Source of the DNA: JADKAV01 sp963769435
GTDB taxonomy: Bacteria > Actinomycetota > Actinomycetes > S36-B12 > UBA10799
Assembly: GCA_963769435.1 (NCBI GenBank)
Contig: CAVYLN010000002.1
Span: 682,001 to 746,000, forward strand
Direction: 5' to 3'
DNA: 64,000 nucleotides
Below, piece by piece: positions 34,755-44,713 of this stretch. Made by a program: the position numbers and the translations under genes. The stretch's first letter is position 1. Every line of letters begins with the position of its first letter. Under the pieces are notes generated by a model. It saw nothing but the letters and a program-made list of their open reading frames with translations, ran no database searches and was not told the origin of the DNA.

Positions 34755-35171
34755 TCAGACCGGATGGTCAACGATGACGCAGGGGACGTCCTCGTCCTCG
34801 CTGAGGTGGTAGCTGGCGCACGTACGGTGGTATCCGTCGGCGATGATCGTGTGCGCGTTGTGCAGCAGGTTGCCGCGCACGATCAGGACGGGGGCCAGTT
34901 TCACGCCTTCGACGACCTTCGCCAAGTCGCGTTTCACCGATGGATCCTCCAGCGACAGCAGCGACAACCGAGCGGAACGCAGGATGTCCTTCGCCTTGTG
35001 CAACTCCGTCGGGGCCTTCCGCAACTGGTCGGACAGCTTCTTGGCCGTGGCCGCATCGAAGCACAAGGACAGGTACGAATCCGCGGCCGGGTAGTCGTGC
35101 TCATCGGGGTTCTGCTTCCACAGCTCCGAGGGCGTGTTCACGGTCGGGAGTTTGTGTTCATGCGATCCCAT
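34755..35171 (-). CDS. Hypothetical protein with ParB/sulfiredoxin-like segment
   Basis: 138-residue soluble protein. The C-terminal stretch APVLIVRGNLLHNAHTIIAD and GYHRTCASYHLSEDEDVPCV resembles the GxxR-type motif of ParB-like/sulfiredoxin nucleotide-binding domains, although it does not match a partitioning ParB in length or context. I do not assign a function. The N-terminus is basic/helical. AAAGGAG precedes the ATG, and the gene is isolated between the fucosidase and GGCT-like genes. Confidence 0.6.
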   Translation of the reverse strand: MGSHEHKLPTVNTPSELWKQNPDEHDYPAADSYLSLCFDAATAKKLSDQLRKAPTELHKAKDILRSARLSLLSLEDPSVKRDLAKVVEGVKLAPVLIVRGNLLHNAHTIIADGYHRTCASYHLSEDEDVPCVIVDHPV

Positions 35172-35291
35172 GGTGACTCCTTTCGCAAATGCACTATCCC
35201 AGGTGGACCGAGCCGTCGTCGCGATGAGCGTCCGAGGTCGGGTAACCCGAGGTGTGCCGTGACGAGTCGGGACCCTGCGCCCCAGACAGCG

Positions 35292-35892
35292 TTAGGGGAT
35301 ATCGACCCGGCTCAGACCGACGACCCGGTCAGCCTCGGGAAGCACCGTCGACGCGTGGAAGTCCCGCAGGAATCCGGGGTGCCTTTCCTCCCACGAACGT
35401 GCGCCGTCCTGGATGAGATTCAGATAGGCACTGGCCACGACTCCCTGCGCCACGTGCGCCGGCTGTGTGTATCTCGTGCGACCCACGAATGCGAGGACCC
35501 TCCCCGGCAGCGCGGAGGGACTCTCAACGGCCGCGGTGCAATCACTGACCACGTACCGGAGTTCGCGCGCACTCAAGTGACTGCAGACGGCTGTCGTCCA
35601 CTGGGACCAGAACCCCGTTGACCGACGACTCCGGCCTGGGCGAGATGTTCGCGAACAGTACGTAGGGCGGCCGGTCCCCCCGTGCGTCGTGATACTGCTT
35701 GTCCGGCTGCGATCCGTCGTTCGGGAACGCCACGTCGAACACCCGCTCGTGCCCGACGAGGCTGGCGGGCACGAGCTCGTCGAGATCAACATCCGGAAGT
35801 GTGGACAGCAAGGAGACCGGGGACAGCAGCGATCCGTAGGCGAACACGTAGAGCGCTGCCTGCGCGCTTCCGGAATGCGGCATCGACAACAT
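35292..35892 (-). CDS. Gamma-glutamylcyclotransferase-like protein (frameshifted)
   Basis: With one base removed near 35571 this is a 199-residue GGCT-fold protein. The N-terminal motif YVFAYGSLLSP is the family signature, and SSVNGVLVPVDDSRLQSLEA with RELRYVV corresponds to the strand with the catalytic acidic residue region. Such proteins release 5-oxoproline from gamma-glutamyl peptides. The second half (VGRTRYTQPAHVAQGVVASA) is less typical, so a divergent activity is possible. The frameshift adds one apparent T on the coding strand. Confidence 0.65.
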
Positions 35893-35953
35893 GCTACGAG
35901 CCGTGCAACTCCACCGCCCGGCCCATGATGCAGGCCGGCGGCGAGCCAGGCGG

Positions 35954-37438
<1,485 letters not shown>

Positions 37439-37514
37439 CGCGATCTCCCCACAGTCGAGAACGGGCGGACTCCGAGTCTCCCAGTGCCGAGGCCGCGTTG
37501 CCCAGCGAACGGCG

Positions 37515-37706
37515 TCAGCGCTGCGGGGTCTCCCGGAATCGACTGCGATACTCCCCGGGGGTGACGCCCACCACCCGCTGGAACGACCGGTGGAAGGTCT
37601 CCACCGTGGAGCGGGTCCGCATAGTTGCCCGGGCTGCTGCCGACCTCCCGCGTGAACAGCCTCTGGAAGCTCCGCTGCGCCATCCCCACCCGAAGGAGAA
37701 TGACGC
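37515..37706 (-). pseudogene. Remnant of an AraC-family regulator C-terminus
   Basis: Two pieces of an AraC helix-turn-helix domain are still readable on this strand in different frames: MAQRSFQRLFTREVGSSPG (first helix-turn-helix) and VETFHRSFQRVVGVTPGEY (second), ending SRFRETPQR. The segment that normally separates them is missing and the N-terminal domain is gone. The membrane-protein gene begins where the rest should be. This is genuine decay by deletion, unlike the single-base shifts elsewhere. Confidence 0.7.
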
Positions 37707-37707
37707 C

Positions 37708-38193
37708 ATGACTGCGACACAGAAGGCTGCGACACAGAAGGCTGCTATCGGCGCGGCCACGATCCTCACGTCGGCGGCCGGGCTGCAGGTCACCCTCGCT
37801 CTCGGCGCTCCGTGGGGCGACGCCGTTCTCGGGGGCCGGGCACCCACCGACGACGGCGTGCTGCCCGGTCGACTGCGGGTACTCGCCGGCGTGCAAGCCG
37901 GGGTCCTGCTGACCGGCGCATGGGTCGTGACAGCACGCGCCGGGATGTGGAACGTGAATCCCGAGTCCCGCGGCCTGCGACGGTCCACGTGGTCGGTCGT
38001 GGCTCTCATGGCGCTGAACACTGTGGGCAATCTGGCGTCGACCAACAGATTCGAGCGTGTCGTCCTCGGCAGCGCGACCGCGACGGTCTGTGTGCTGTCG
38101 GCCTTCGTCGCACGCAGCTCTCCCGGCGAGATCCCCAGCCCGGTCGAGGGGATCAGGGCAGGGTTCGGCGCTAGGCCATGGGAGTCGCCGTGA
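37708..38193 (+). CDS. Small integral membrane protein, function unknown
   Basis: 161-residue protein with about four hydrophobic segments (AAIGAATILTSAAGLQVTLA, LRVLAGVQAGVLLTGAWVV, WSVVALMALNTVGNLA and VVLGSATATVCVLSAFVA). The N-terminus carries a perfect 15-bp tandem duplication, giving ATQKAATQKAA. GAAGGAGAATGACGCC precedes the ATG. The 3' end overlaps the convergent EamA-transporter gene by 23 bp. The family is not recognised; DoxX-like or DUF4267-like are possibilities. Confidence 0.65.
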   Translation: MTATQKAATQKAAIGAATILTSAAGLQVTLALGAPWGDAVLGGRAPTDDGVLPGRLRVLAGVQAGVLLTGAWVVTARAGMWNVNPESRGLRRSTWSVVALMALNTVGNLASTNRFERVVLGSATATVCVLSAFVARSSPGEIPSPVEGIRAGFGARPWESP

Positions 38194-39058
38194 TGGCGTC
38201 TCTGCGACCCGAGCGCTCCGCGCCGATCCCGGCGATGACCACGAAACCCACGCCCAACAATTGCGGCCATGCGGGAACCTGCGCAAGCAGGAGTACACCC
38301 CAGGCGGCCGCCACGGCCGGCTCGAGTGCCATCAATGTTCCGAACGCCGCAGTGGTCAACCGCCGCAGAGCCTGCAACTCGAGGGTGAACGGGATCACCG
38401 GGAGCAGCAACGCCAGCCCGATCGCCTGCACGACGACCGAGGCCGTGATGTGACCCCAGGCCTGCGGGACGCCGACCACCGAGGCCGCGATGGCTGCGAT
38501 GGGGATGGTGATGGCAAGCCCGTCGATGCCGGTGAACCTGTCGCCGACCACCTGGGTGAGCAGGATGTAGCCCGCCCAGCCCATGGCCGCGACACCGGCG
38601 AACAGGACTCCGACCAGATCGATGCGCCCGGTCCACGGCTCGGTGAGCAGCAGGACCCCCACCAGCGCGAGCACCGGCCAGATCAGATTGCGCCTGTTCG
38701 CCGAGCGGAACACCGCCACCCCGAGCGGTCCGAGGAACTCGATGGCGACTGTCGTCCCCAGGGGGATGCGCTCGAGGGCAGCCAGGAAGAACAACGTCAT
38801 CGTCCCGGTCATGACCCCGAGCAGGAGGGCCACCCTCAGATCGGCCGCGCTGTACGCCGAGAGCCGGGGCCGGGCGATCGCGATGAAGATGAGTCCGCCG
38901 AAGAACAGTCGCAGCCACCCGGTACCACCGGCTCCGACCTCGTCGAACAGCCTCGTCGACAACGCGGCACCCAACTGGATGATCACGATCGCCGTCACCG
39001 CCAGCGACCAGGCGGGAACCCGATCGGTCAGTGCCGGGACCGAAGCCCTTTCAGTCAC
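38171..39058 (-). CDS. EamA-family (RhtA-like) transporter
   Basis: 295-residue membrane protein with ten predicted spans in two EamA halves; the second half begins around residue 150 with DLVGVLFAGVAAMGWAGYIL. The motif AIEFLGPLGVAVFRS and the closing LEPAVAAAWGVLLL resemble RhtA-type threonine/homoserine exporters. GTG 39058 overlaps the end of the upstream aminotransferase by 8 bp, so it is the third gene of an operon with that enzyme and a cyclodeaminase. An amino-acid product exporter is the likely role. Confidence 0.85.
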   Translation of the reverse strand: MTERASVPALTDRVPAWSLAVTAIVIIQLGAALSTRLFDEVGAGGTGWLRLFFGGLIFIAIARPRLSAYSAADLRVALLLGVMTGTMTLFFLAALERIPLGTTVAIEFLGPLGVAVFRSANRRNLIWPVLALVGVLLLTEPWTGRIDLVGVLFAGVAAMGWAGYILLTQVVGDRFTGIDGLAITIPIAAIAASVVGVPQAWGHITASVVVQAIGLALLLPVIPFTLELQALRRLTTAAFGTLMALEPAVAAAWGVLLLAQVPAWPQLLGVGFVVIAGIGAERSGRRDAITATPMA

Positions 39059-40181
39059 CGGAATCGCGACCCGCCAGATACTCCCCGAGCAACTCGAGTC
39101 CCGCCGCCAGGATCTGCGGGTTGTTGGCGTACCCGATCCGCACATATCCCTCGAGATCGAAAGCACTGCCGGGCGTGAGCAACACCCCCGTGCGCTCCAG
39201 AAGGTCGACGCACAGGTCCCACGATGCAACGTCCAGGTCGTACTTGAGCAGTGCAGTGGTCCCGGCGGCAGGTCTGATGTAGCTGACGTGCGGCTCGTCG
39301 CGGATCCAGCGGTCCAAGACGTCGAGGTTGCCTCGCACGATTGCCCGACTTCGGTCAAGGATCGCCTCCTTGGCCTCCAGCGCCACACTCGCGAAGTAGT
39401 CGTCGACCATGCCCACGCTGATCGTGTTGTAGTCGCGGTGGATGGCGACCGACGAGATCACGTCCTCCGGCGCCACGATCCATCCGAGCCGCAACCCCGC
39501 CAGGGAGAAGGCCTTCGACATGCTGCCCGTGCTGATGCCGCGCTCATAGACGTCGGCGATCGAGACGGTCGCCCCGGAGTGCTGCTGCTCCAGACCGCGG
39601 TAGACCTCATCGGCCAGCACGTACGCTCCCACCGATCGGGCGATCTGGGCGATCCGATCCAACATCTGCCCGTCCATCAAAGCGCCGGTGGGGTTGTTCG
39701 GGTTGCTGAAGGCGATCAGTTTCGTCCGGTCCCCCACCAGGTCGCTGAGGCGGTCGAGGTCGGGGCGGAATCCATGTGCCTCCTGCAACGGCAACCGGTC
39801 GACCCGGGCTCCGATCGACTCCGGGATGGAGTAGTGCTGCTGGTAGTTCGGCACGATGGCGACCACGTGATCCCCCGGTTCCACCAGTGTCTGGTGAACG
39901 AGCGAATTGGCGCCGATCGCGCCGTGCGTGATCGACACGTTCGTCGGGTTCTGGCCGGAGTACAGTCCCGCGACCGCGGTGCGCAGCCGCTCCGAACCCT
40001 CGATCGCGCCGTATGTCAGATGCATCCCCAAGAGGTGCTCGCGGAAGGAATCCCGAACGCCGGCGATATCCACGAGTTCGGCAAGGGTCAGCGACTCCAC
40101 GCAGGTTTCCGCGAGGTTGTACCTACAACGTGTCTCGTAGGCGTTCATCCACATCTCAACGCCGAACGGTGCGATCTTCAT
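39051..40181 (-). CDS. Class I/II aminotransferase (PLP-dependent)
   Basis: 376-residue fold-type I PLP enzyme. NPNNPTGALMDG, VLADEVYRGL and the lysine-containing STGSMSKAFSLAGLRLGWIV are intact. The N-terminus MKIAPFGVEMWMNAYETRCR resembles a group of aminotransferases found beside ornithine cyclodeaminase-type genes, which fits here: the upstream cyclodeaminase gene overlaps by 4 bp. The amino-acid substrate is unknown. It may act in turnover of an unusual amino acid exported by the downstream EamA protein. Confidence 0.87.
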   Translation of the reverse strand: MKIAPFGVEMWMNAYETRCRYNLAETCVESLTLAELVDIAGVRDSFREHLLGMHLTYGAIEGSERLRTAVAGLYSGQNPTNVSITHGAIGANSLVHQTLVEPGDHVVAIVPNYQQHYSIPESIGARVDRLPLQEAHGFRPDLDRLSDLVGDRTKLIAFSNPNNPTGALMDGQMLDRIAQIARSVGAYVLADEVYRGLEQQHSGATVSIADVYERGISTGSMSKAFSLAGLRLGWIVAPEDVISSVAIHRDYNTISVGMVDDYFASVALEAKEAILDRSRAIVRGNLDVLDRWIRDEPHVSYIRPAAGTTALLKYDLDVASWDLCVDLLERTGVLLTPGSAFDLEGYVRIGYANNPQILAAGLELLGEYLAGRDSGD

Positions 40182-41101
40182 CGGCCCTGCACCTGCCCCA
40201 TGACGGCCACCGCGATGGCAGCGTCCTCGATCCCCAGACCCACTGACCGGAAGAAGACCGGCCGGTCGCCGGACGGAGGGTCGTCTGCGCCTGCCAGCAG
40301 TCCGGGCAGGTCTCCTCTGATCTCTTGGGAACGGAATCCGTGCCGTTCGGCGGCGATCAAGAACTCGCCGGCCGCAGCGAGGGCAGCGGGTCGGTAGTCA
40401 CAGTAGACATCGAGCCCGGACAGCGACGCGGGGTCGATCTCGTGAGCCATCGGCGCGTTGGTCGAGATCGAGGTCACGACCGCACTGTCGGCCAGCGTTC
40501 CCACATCGATCACGGGCTCCGCGGCTGACGTGCACAGCATCACGACATCCGCCCCGACCACAGCCGCATCGGGCGAGTCGGCGACGGAGACCTCGCCGGC
40601 GAACGCGCTCTCATCCACACCACTGGGCGCGTAGATGCGCACATCACGAAAATCGCGAACTGCACGGGCGTATCTGAGGTGGGCGCGCGCCAGGGGGCCG
40701 GCGCCGACGACGGCCAGCGTCCGAGCATCAGGGGCAGCCAACAGGTCCACCGCCAGTGCCGAGGTCGCCGCGGTACGCTCCGCGGTCAGCACCTTGGAGT
40801 CGAATATCAGGACAGGGTCGCCGGACTCCAGGCTGATCAGCATGGTCCAGGCGGTGACGACGGCCGCGCCCTCACCCTGCGGTAGATAGGGCGACACCTT
40901 CACCGCATAGACGCCGGCGCCGGGGAGCACTGCCTGATACACGATCACATCGCCACCCTCGGGTAGTGCAGCAACACTCTGGAGAGGCTGCACGGCCCCG
41001 CCGCTGCCCAACTCCAGGAAGGCCGACCGAACCGCCTCGATCACCGCCCCCTCGGTCAGTTCCGGGATCGCCTGGCTGTCGAGTACGGTGGCAGTGCTCA
41101 T
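40178..41101 (-). CDS. Ornithine cyclodeaminase / mu-crystallin family protein
   Basis: 307-residue NAD-dependent protein. The Rossmann motif is VVGAGPLARAHLRYARAV (about residue 122), with KVLTAERTAATSALAVDLLA and AVKVSPYLP before it, as in cyclodeaminases and related amino-acid dehydrogenases. It could be an ornithine cyclodeaminase, an L-arginine dehydrogenase or an imine reductase; residues for ornithine specificity are not assigned. ATG 41101 is used, with ATG 41122 as an alternative. First gene of the three-gene operon opposite an XRE-cupin regulator. Confidence 0.83.
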   Translation of the reverse strand: MSTATVLDSQAIPELTEGAVIEAVRSAFLELGSGGAVQPLQSVAALPEGGDVIVYQAVLPGAGVYAVKVSPYLPQGEGAAVVTAWTMLISLESGDPVLIFDSKVLTAERTAATSALAVDLLAAPDARTLAVVGAGPLARAHLRYARAVRDFRDVRIYAPSGVDESAFAGEVSVADSPDAAVVGADVVMLCTSAAEPVIDVGTLADSAVVTSISTNAPMAHEIDPASLSGLDVYCDYRPAALAAAGEFLIAAERHGFRSQEIRGDLPGLLAGADDPPSGDRPVFFRSVGLGIEDAAIAVAVMGQVQGR

Positions 41102-41121
41102 ACTGAGCAGTATATTGCTCA
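41095..41121. promoter_or_regulatory. Three half-site operator before the XRE-cupin gene
   Basis: TGCTCA (41095-41100), TGAGCA (41104-41109) and TGCTCA (41116-41121) alternate across the divergent promoter, giving two overlapping inverted repeats and also the perfect palindrome ATACTG-AG-CAGTAT. One half-site overlaps the cyclodeaminase start. The XRE-cupin protein is the expected ligand. Confidence 0.6.
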
Positions 41122-41134
41122 TGAGGAAGGCGAG

Positions 41135-41716
41135 GTGAAGGACATCGGGAACGCTCCTACCGCGCAGTTCTTCGCCAGGCTGGGCGAGCAGATACGCAGC
41201 CGGCGCAAGGGCGCGGATCTCACCGTGCAAGAACTCGCCGATCGGGCGGCGATCAGTCGCCGCATGTTGACGCACATCGAACTCGGTCAGGCGAACCCCA
41301 GCCTGGTCACCGTGGATCGCATCGCTCGAGCACTCAGCACGGACTTCGCCTCCCTGGCCCGCGACGACGGTCCGCAGCCACTTCTCGTCAACAGCCCGGA
41401 CTCCGCACTCGTGGTGTGGTCGTCGAATCTGGGCAGCCGTGCTGTACTGCACGTCGCCACACACGCGAGTCCGACGGCGGAGTTGTGGTCCTGGACGCTG
41501 GAGCCACACGACTCGTATCGCGCCGAGCCCGACCCCGCCGGCAGCGAGGAACTCTTCCTGGTGATCTCCGGTCGGCTGACGATCGCAGTCGACGGCGACG
41601 AGCCGGTGACGCTGACGCCTGGCACCTCGGCCCGCCTGGCATCCGATCGCCTCTACTCCTACGAGAACCGCACCGCCCGTCCCGTGAAGTTCGTACGGGT
41701 CTCGCAGATCGTCTGA
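41135..41716 (+). CDS. XRE-type regulator with C-terminal cupin domain
   Basis: 193-residue regulator. The helix-turn-helix (LTVQELADRAAISRRMLTHIEL, about residues 30-52, with NPSLVTVDRIARAL) is followed by a cupin domain (about 110-185; EELFLVISGRLTIAVDGDEPVTLTPGTSA). These proteins commonly sense small molecules that their target operons metabolise. GTG 41135 has AGGAAGGCGAG upstream. Divergent from the cyclodeaminase/aminotransferase/EamA operon, which it most likely controls. Confidence 0.88.
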   Translation: MKDIGNAPTAQFFARLGEQIRSRRKGADLTVQELADRAAISRRMLTHIELGQANPSLVTVDRIARALSTDFASLARDDGPQPLLVNSPDSALVVWSSNLGSRAVLHVATHASPTAELWSWTLEPHDSYRAEPDPAGSEELFLVISGRLTIAVDGDEPVTLTPGTSARLASDRLYSYENRTARPVKFVRVSQIV

Positions 41717-41752
41717 TCGGTGACATCCGGGCGGCGCCATAGGCTGGTGGGC

Positions 41753-42037
41753 ATGTCCTACGTCGTCGTGAACGCACTCACCGTGCCAGCTGATCAGGCG
41801 GCCACACTCGAAGCCCGCTTCGCCGCCCGTCGCGGCGCCGTGGATCAGGCCCCCGGGTTCGAGCACTTCGAACTCCTGCGCCCGGTCGGCGGGACCGACA
41901 CCTACCTGGTGTACACCCGCTGGAACGACGTCGAGTCCTACCAGTCCTGGCGGGAGTCCCAACAGTTCGCGGCCGGGCACGGACAGGGGCGTCCGGCTGC
42001 CACCGGCTCGGACATCTGGGAGTTCGAGGTCGTCTGA
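41753..42037 (+). CDS. MhuD-like heme-degrading monooxygenase
   Basis: 94-residue ABM/IsdG-fold protein. It closely follows mycobacterial MhuD: N7 (VVVNALTVP), the central GFEHFELLRPVGGTDTYLVY, W66 and a histidine at 76, and the tail ATGSDIWEFEVV. MhuD opens heme to mycobilin and releases iron. The histidine is one residue later relative to W66 than I recall for MhuD, so the heme ligand spacing should be checked. TAGGCT 7 bp before the ATG suggests a leaderless transcript. No heme-uptake genes are adjacent. Confidence 0.78.
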   Translation: MSYVVVNALTVPADQAATLEARFAARRGAVDQAPGFEHFELLRPVGGTDTYLVYTRWNDVESYQSWRESQQFAAGHGQGRPAATGSDIWEFEVV

Positions 42038-42104
42038 AGCAGCCGCCACCTCGCCGATTCCGCCGCGGACGGCTAGCGTGACTGGCACCGGGCGAGGAGG
42101 AAGC

Positions 42105-42512
42105 ATGGCAGGCAACGGCACGTCTGAGGATCCCTGGGAGTTGACCACCGCCCCCGGCTCCTCGAACTACACGATGTACCGCGACGAGCAGGGCGATCCG
42201 CCGGCGCTGGTCTGCCAGGTGGGTTCGACGACCTTGAAGTACCACCTGCGAGCCATCGAGGATCTACATGCGTGGCTCCTCGACGTCGGAGACTGGGTGG
42301 AACTCGGCGCCAGCGACGAGAAGAAGGAACCCAAGCCCGACACTGTGGAAGCCTGGGGTCGTTCGGCCCAGAATCCGGTTGGTGGCTGGTACGGCCTGCG
42401 CAAGGGCTACCGCGGTCGGTTCGGGATGTATCTGCCACCCCTGCTCGAGCACCTCGGCCTGGTCGAACTCGAGCACAACCCCCGCAACAACCGTGTCCGC
42501 GCAATCGACTGA
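42105..42512 (+). CDS. Conserved hypothetical protein (possibly DUF6855)
   Basis: 135-residue soluble protein beginning MAGNGTSEDPWELTTAPGSS. It contains the conserved-looking stretch LKYHLRAIEDLHAWLLDVGD and WYGLRKGYRGRFGMYLPPLL, which I associate with a widespread actinobacterial family of unknown function; the DUF number is from memory. GGAGGAAGC precedes the ATG. The end overlaps the next membrane-protein gene by 20 bp in a different frame. Confidence 0.6.
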   Translation: MAGNGTSEDPWELTTAPGSSNYTMYRDEQGDPPALVCQVGSTTLKYHLRAIEDLHAWLLDVGDWVELGASDEKKEPKPDTVEAWGRSAQNPVGGWYGLRKGYRGRFGMYLPPLLEHLGLVELEHNPRNNRVRAID

Positions 42513-42936
42513 CACGGACTCGGAAACGGTCCTGCCGAGCCCGAGTCCCGCCGCGCATGCGGGCCGATGGCTGCTCGCCGCGTTCATGGCGGTGGCTGGA
42601 ACCGGACACTTCCTCGCTGCGGACACTTTTCTGGCCCAGGTGCCGCCGTGGTTCCCCCAACCGGAACTGACAGTCGCGCTGTCCGGAGTGGTGGAACTGC
42701 TGTTCGCAGTCGCCCTGGTCGCGGCACCTCGATGGCGAACACAGGTGGGATGGCTACTCGCAGCGTTCTTCGTCATCGTGTTTCCGGGCAACGTCTCGCA
42801 GTTCCTCACCGGGACCTCCGCGTTCGGCCTCGACACGGATCTGGCCAGAGGGATGAGACTGCTGTTCCAACCGGTTCTCGTGCTCTGGGCGCTCTGGTGC
42901 ACCGGGGCATGGGCGGCCTGGCGGCACCGACGCTGA
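42493..42936 (+). CDS. DoxX-like small membrane protein
   Basis: 147-residue protein with about four membrane spans (GRWLLAAFMAVAGTGHFLAA, VALSGVVELLFAVALVAA, VGWLLAAFFVIVFPGNVSQF, RLLFQPVLVLWALWCTGAW). AGTGHF and PPWFP are typical of DoxX-family proteins. The start GTG 42493 inside the preceding gene is the only reasonable choice that keeps the first span. Function unknown; some family members support thiol or redox homeostasis. Confidence 0.7.
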   Translation: MSAQSTDTDSETVLPSPSPAAHAGRWLLAAFMAVAGTGHFLAADTFLAQVPPWFPQPELTVALSGVVELLFAVALVAAPRWRTQVGWLLAAFFVIVFPGNVSQFLTGTSAFGLDTDLARGMRLLFQPVLVLWALWCTGAWAAWRHRR

Positions 42937-43050
42937 TCGGCACGTGGCACTTTCAACCGAGTCCTGTGCCAGACCTTCCATCGGCGCCCTTGCGCCCACT
43001 AGGCTTCCCAGCACTGTCGCCTCCGGGCGAGCCGCGGGAAGGACCCAGAC

Positions 43051-44532
43051 ATGGCACCCAGAACCACCACCGCCCGACCGATACGCAGGCTGGCCGCCGC
43101 GGTGGCGTCGCTGGGAGTGCTCTTCGCCGGTATCGCACTGGGCGCGACGCCGGCACAGGCCGACGATCCGCCGTCGGTCATCTTCCTGGGAGACTCGGTC
43201 ACAGCAGGCTTCGGGTTCTTCGGGCAGAAGGAGAACGCGAAGAACGTCACCGGGACCGTCAACAACCCTTTCCCGAGCAGCTGGTACTTCGGGGACAACA
43301 GCCTGTCCGACTGCAGCCCGGGCGTGGGCACGCCCATCGATCAGTGCAGCAACAACAACTACAACGGCGCGCCCTGGAGCGCGGGACCATGGAAGCCCGG
43401 CCCCAACTCCCCGAACGTGGCCTACTCGTACCAGATCGCCGCGAACCAGGATCCGGCCAACACCGTGCCGGTGGAGAACTGGGCGATCACCGGCTCGACG
43501 CCCGAGCAGTGGGACACAGGCGGGGCCTTCAACTTCCAGTTGAACAGCATCAAGAACACCCATGTGGTGATGACTCTCGGTGCCAACCCGATCCTGTCGA
43601 GCATGCTCCAGGTCAAACTGGCCGGGGTTGCGGTCACCAACGGCGCCTGCGCCGACTCGACCCAGTGGCTGGGCTGGACCGGCTGGTGGGCGTATCCGGT
43701 GCAACACGTGGTGGACTGCGCCGACCAGCAGTGGTCGCAGAACAACCAGACCGCTCATCTCGAGGGCGTCTACAAGACACTTCTCAAGAACAACAACAAG
43801 GTCATGGCACTGAGCTACTACCGCACGTGCCCCTGGTCGTTCGGTATCTGGCAACCCCAGGGCAACGTCGCGAAGGGACCCGCGTCCGGGAACCCGTGCC
43901 CGTCCCAGAAGCAGAAAGTCTCGGAGTGCAGCAACTGCCCCGTTGACGGCTCCACGACGCAGTATGCCCAGGCGATCGCCGTGCAGGACGCGATGAACGC
44001 CAAGATCGCTGCCGCCGTGGGAGAGGTCCAGCAGTGGGCCAAGACCCAGCCGGGGATCAACCCCAGCAACCTGCAGCTGGCGATCCCCAACCAGAAACAG
44101 TGGGAGCAGCACCAGGCGTGGGATTCCGATCCCTGGGTGTTCAAGAACGACACCTGGATCCACCCGAGTCAGCAGGGCCACACCCAATTGGCGAAGACCG
44201 TGACTACTGCCATGTGTTCGGCGTTCGGCCAGTGGTGCGGCGACAACCCCACCTGGGATCCCGCACCGACGATCGCCAAGGCCACAGTGACGCAGAAGGT
44301 GGCAGGTGCAGTGCCGACCAAACTGAGCAACAAGTCCAAGGCTGACCTGCCGCATCGCACCAAGCAGAAGAACGCCATCGGCTGGGACAGCCTGACGCCG
44401 AAGGTGTGCAAGGTGTTCGAGGGCGACCTTGTCAGTCACAAGAAGGACGGCAAGTGCAAACTCGTCGCCAACGCCTTCCGCAGCGGCAAGGAGAAGAAGA
44501 TGACGAAGCGCTACGTGGTCAAGGTGAAGTAG
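43051..44532 (+). CDS. Secreted SGNH-hydrolase-like esterase
   Basis: 493-residue exported protein. A signal peptide ends with TPAQADDP. The hydrolase blocks follow in order: GDSVTAG (block I serine), glycine in ENWAITGST (block II), GANPI (block III), and DTWIHPSQQGH (block V aspartate and histidine) near residue 370. Several cysteines suggest disulfides. The last 70 residues (from about 425) form a lysine-rich putative Ig-like or wall-binding domain. Target could be an ester on carbohydrate or lipid. Confidence 0.82.
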   Translation: MAPRTTTARPIRRLAAAVASLGVLFAGIALGATPAQADDPPSVIFLGDSVTAGFGFFGQKENAKNVTGTVNNPFPSSWYFGDNSLSDCSPGVGTPIDQCSNNNYNGAPWSAGPWKPGPNSPNVAYSYQIAANQDPANTVPVENWAITGSTPEQWDTGGAFNFQLNSIKNTHVVMTLGANPILSSMLQVKLAGVAVTNGACADSTQWLGWTGWWAYPVQHVVDCADQQWSQNNQTAHLEGVYKTLLKNNNKVMALSYYRTCPWSFGIWQPQGNVAKGPASGNPCPSQKQKVSECSNCPVDGSTTQYAQAIAVQDAMNAKIAAAVGEVQQWAKTQPGINPSNLQLAIPNQKQWEQHQAWDSDPWVFKNDTWIHPSQQGHTQLAKTVTTAMCSAFGQWCGDNPTWDPAPTIAKATVTQKVAGAVPTKLSNKSKADLPHRTKQKNAIGWDSLTPKVCKVFEGDLVSHKKDGKCKLVANAFRSGKEKKMTKRYVVKVK

Positions 44533-44713
44533 CGCCCGTCGTATCGCTCCCCCGGACACTCCTGCGGCGTTGTCCACAGATCGGTTTGGCGCTCTGGCTG
44601 TGTCGACTTGGCAGTAGGACGTCTACGTCATGCCTGCTCGGCACCGGCCATAGGATTGGGCCAGCGACCATCCCGGCGGTAGACGGCCGCCGGGTCGAGA
44701 AGGTGAGGCGCAC

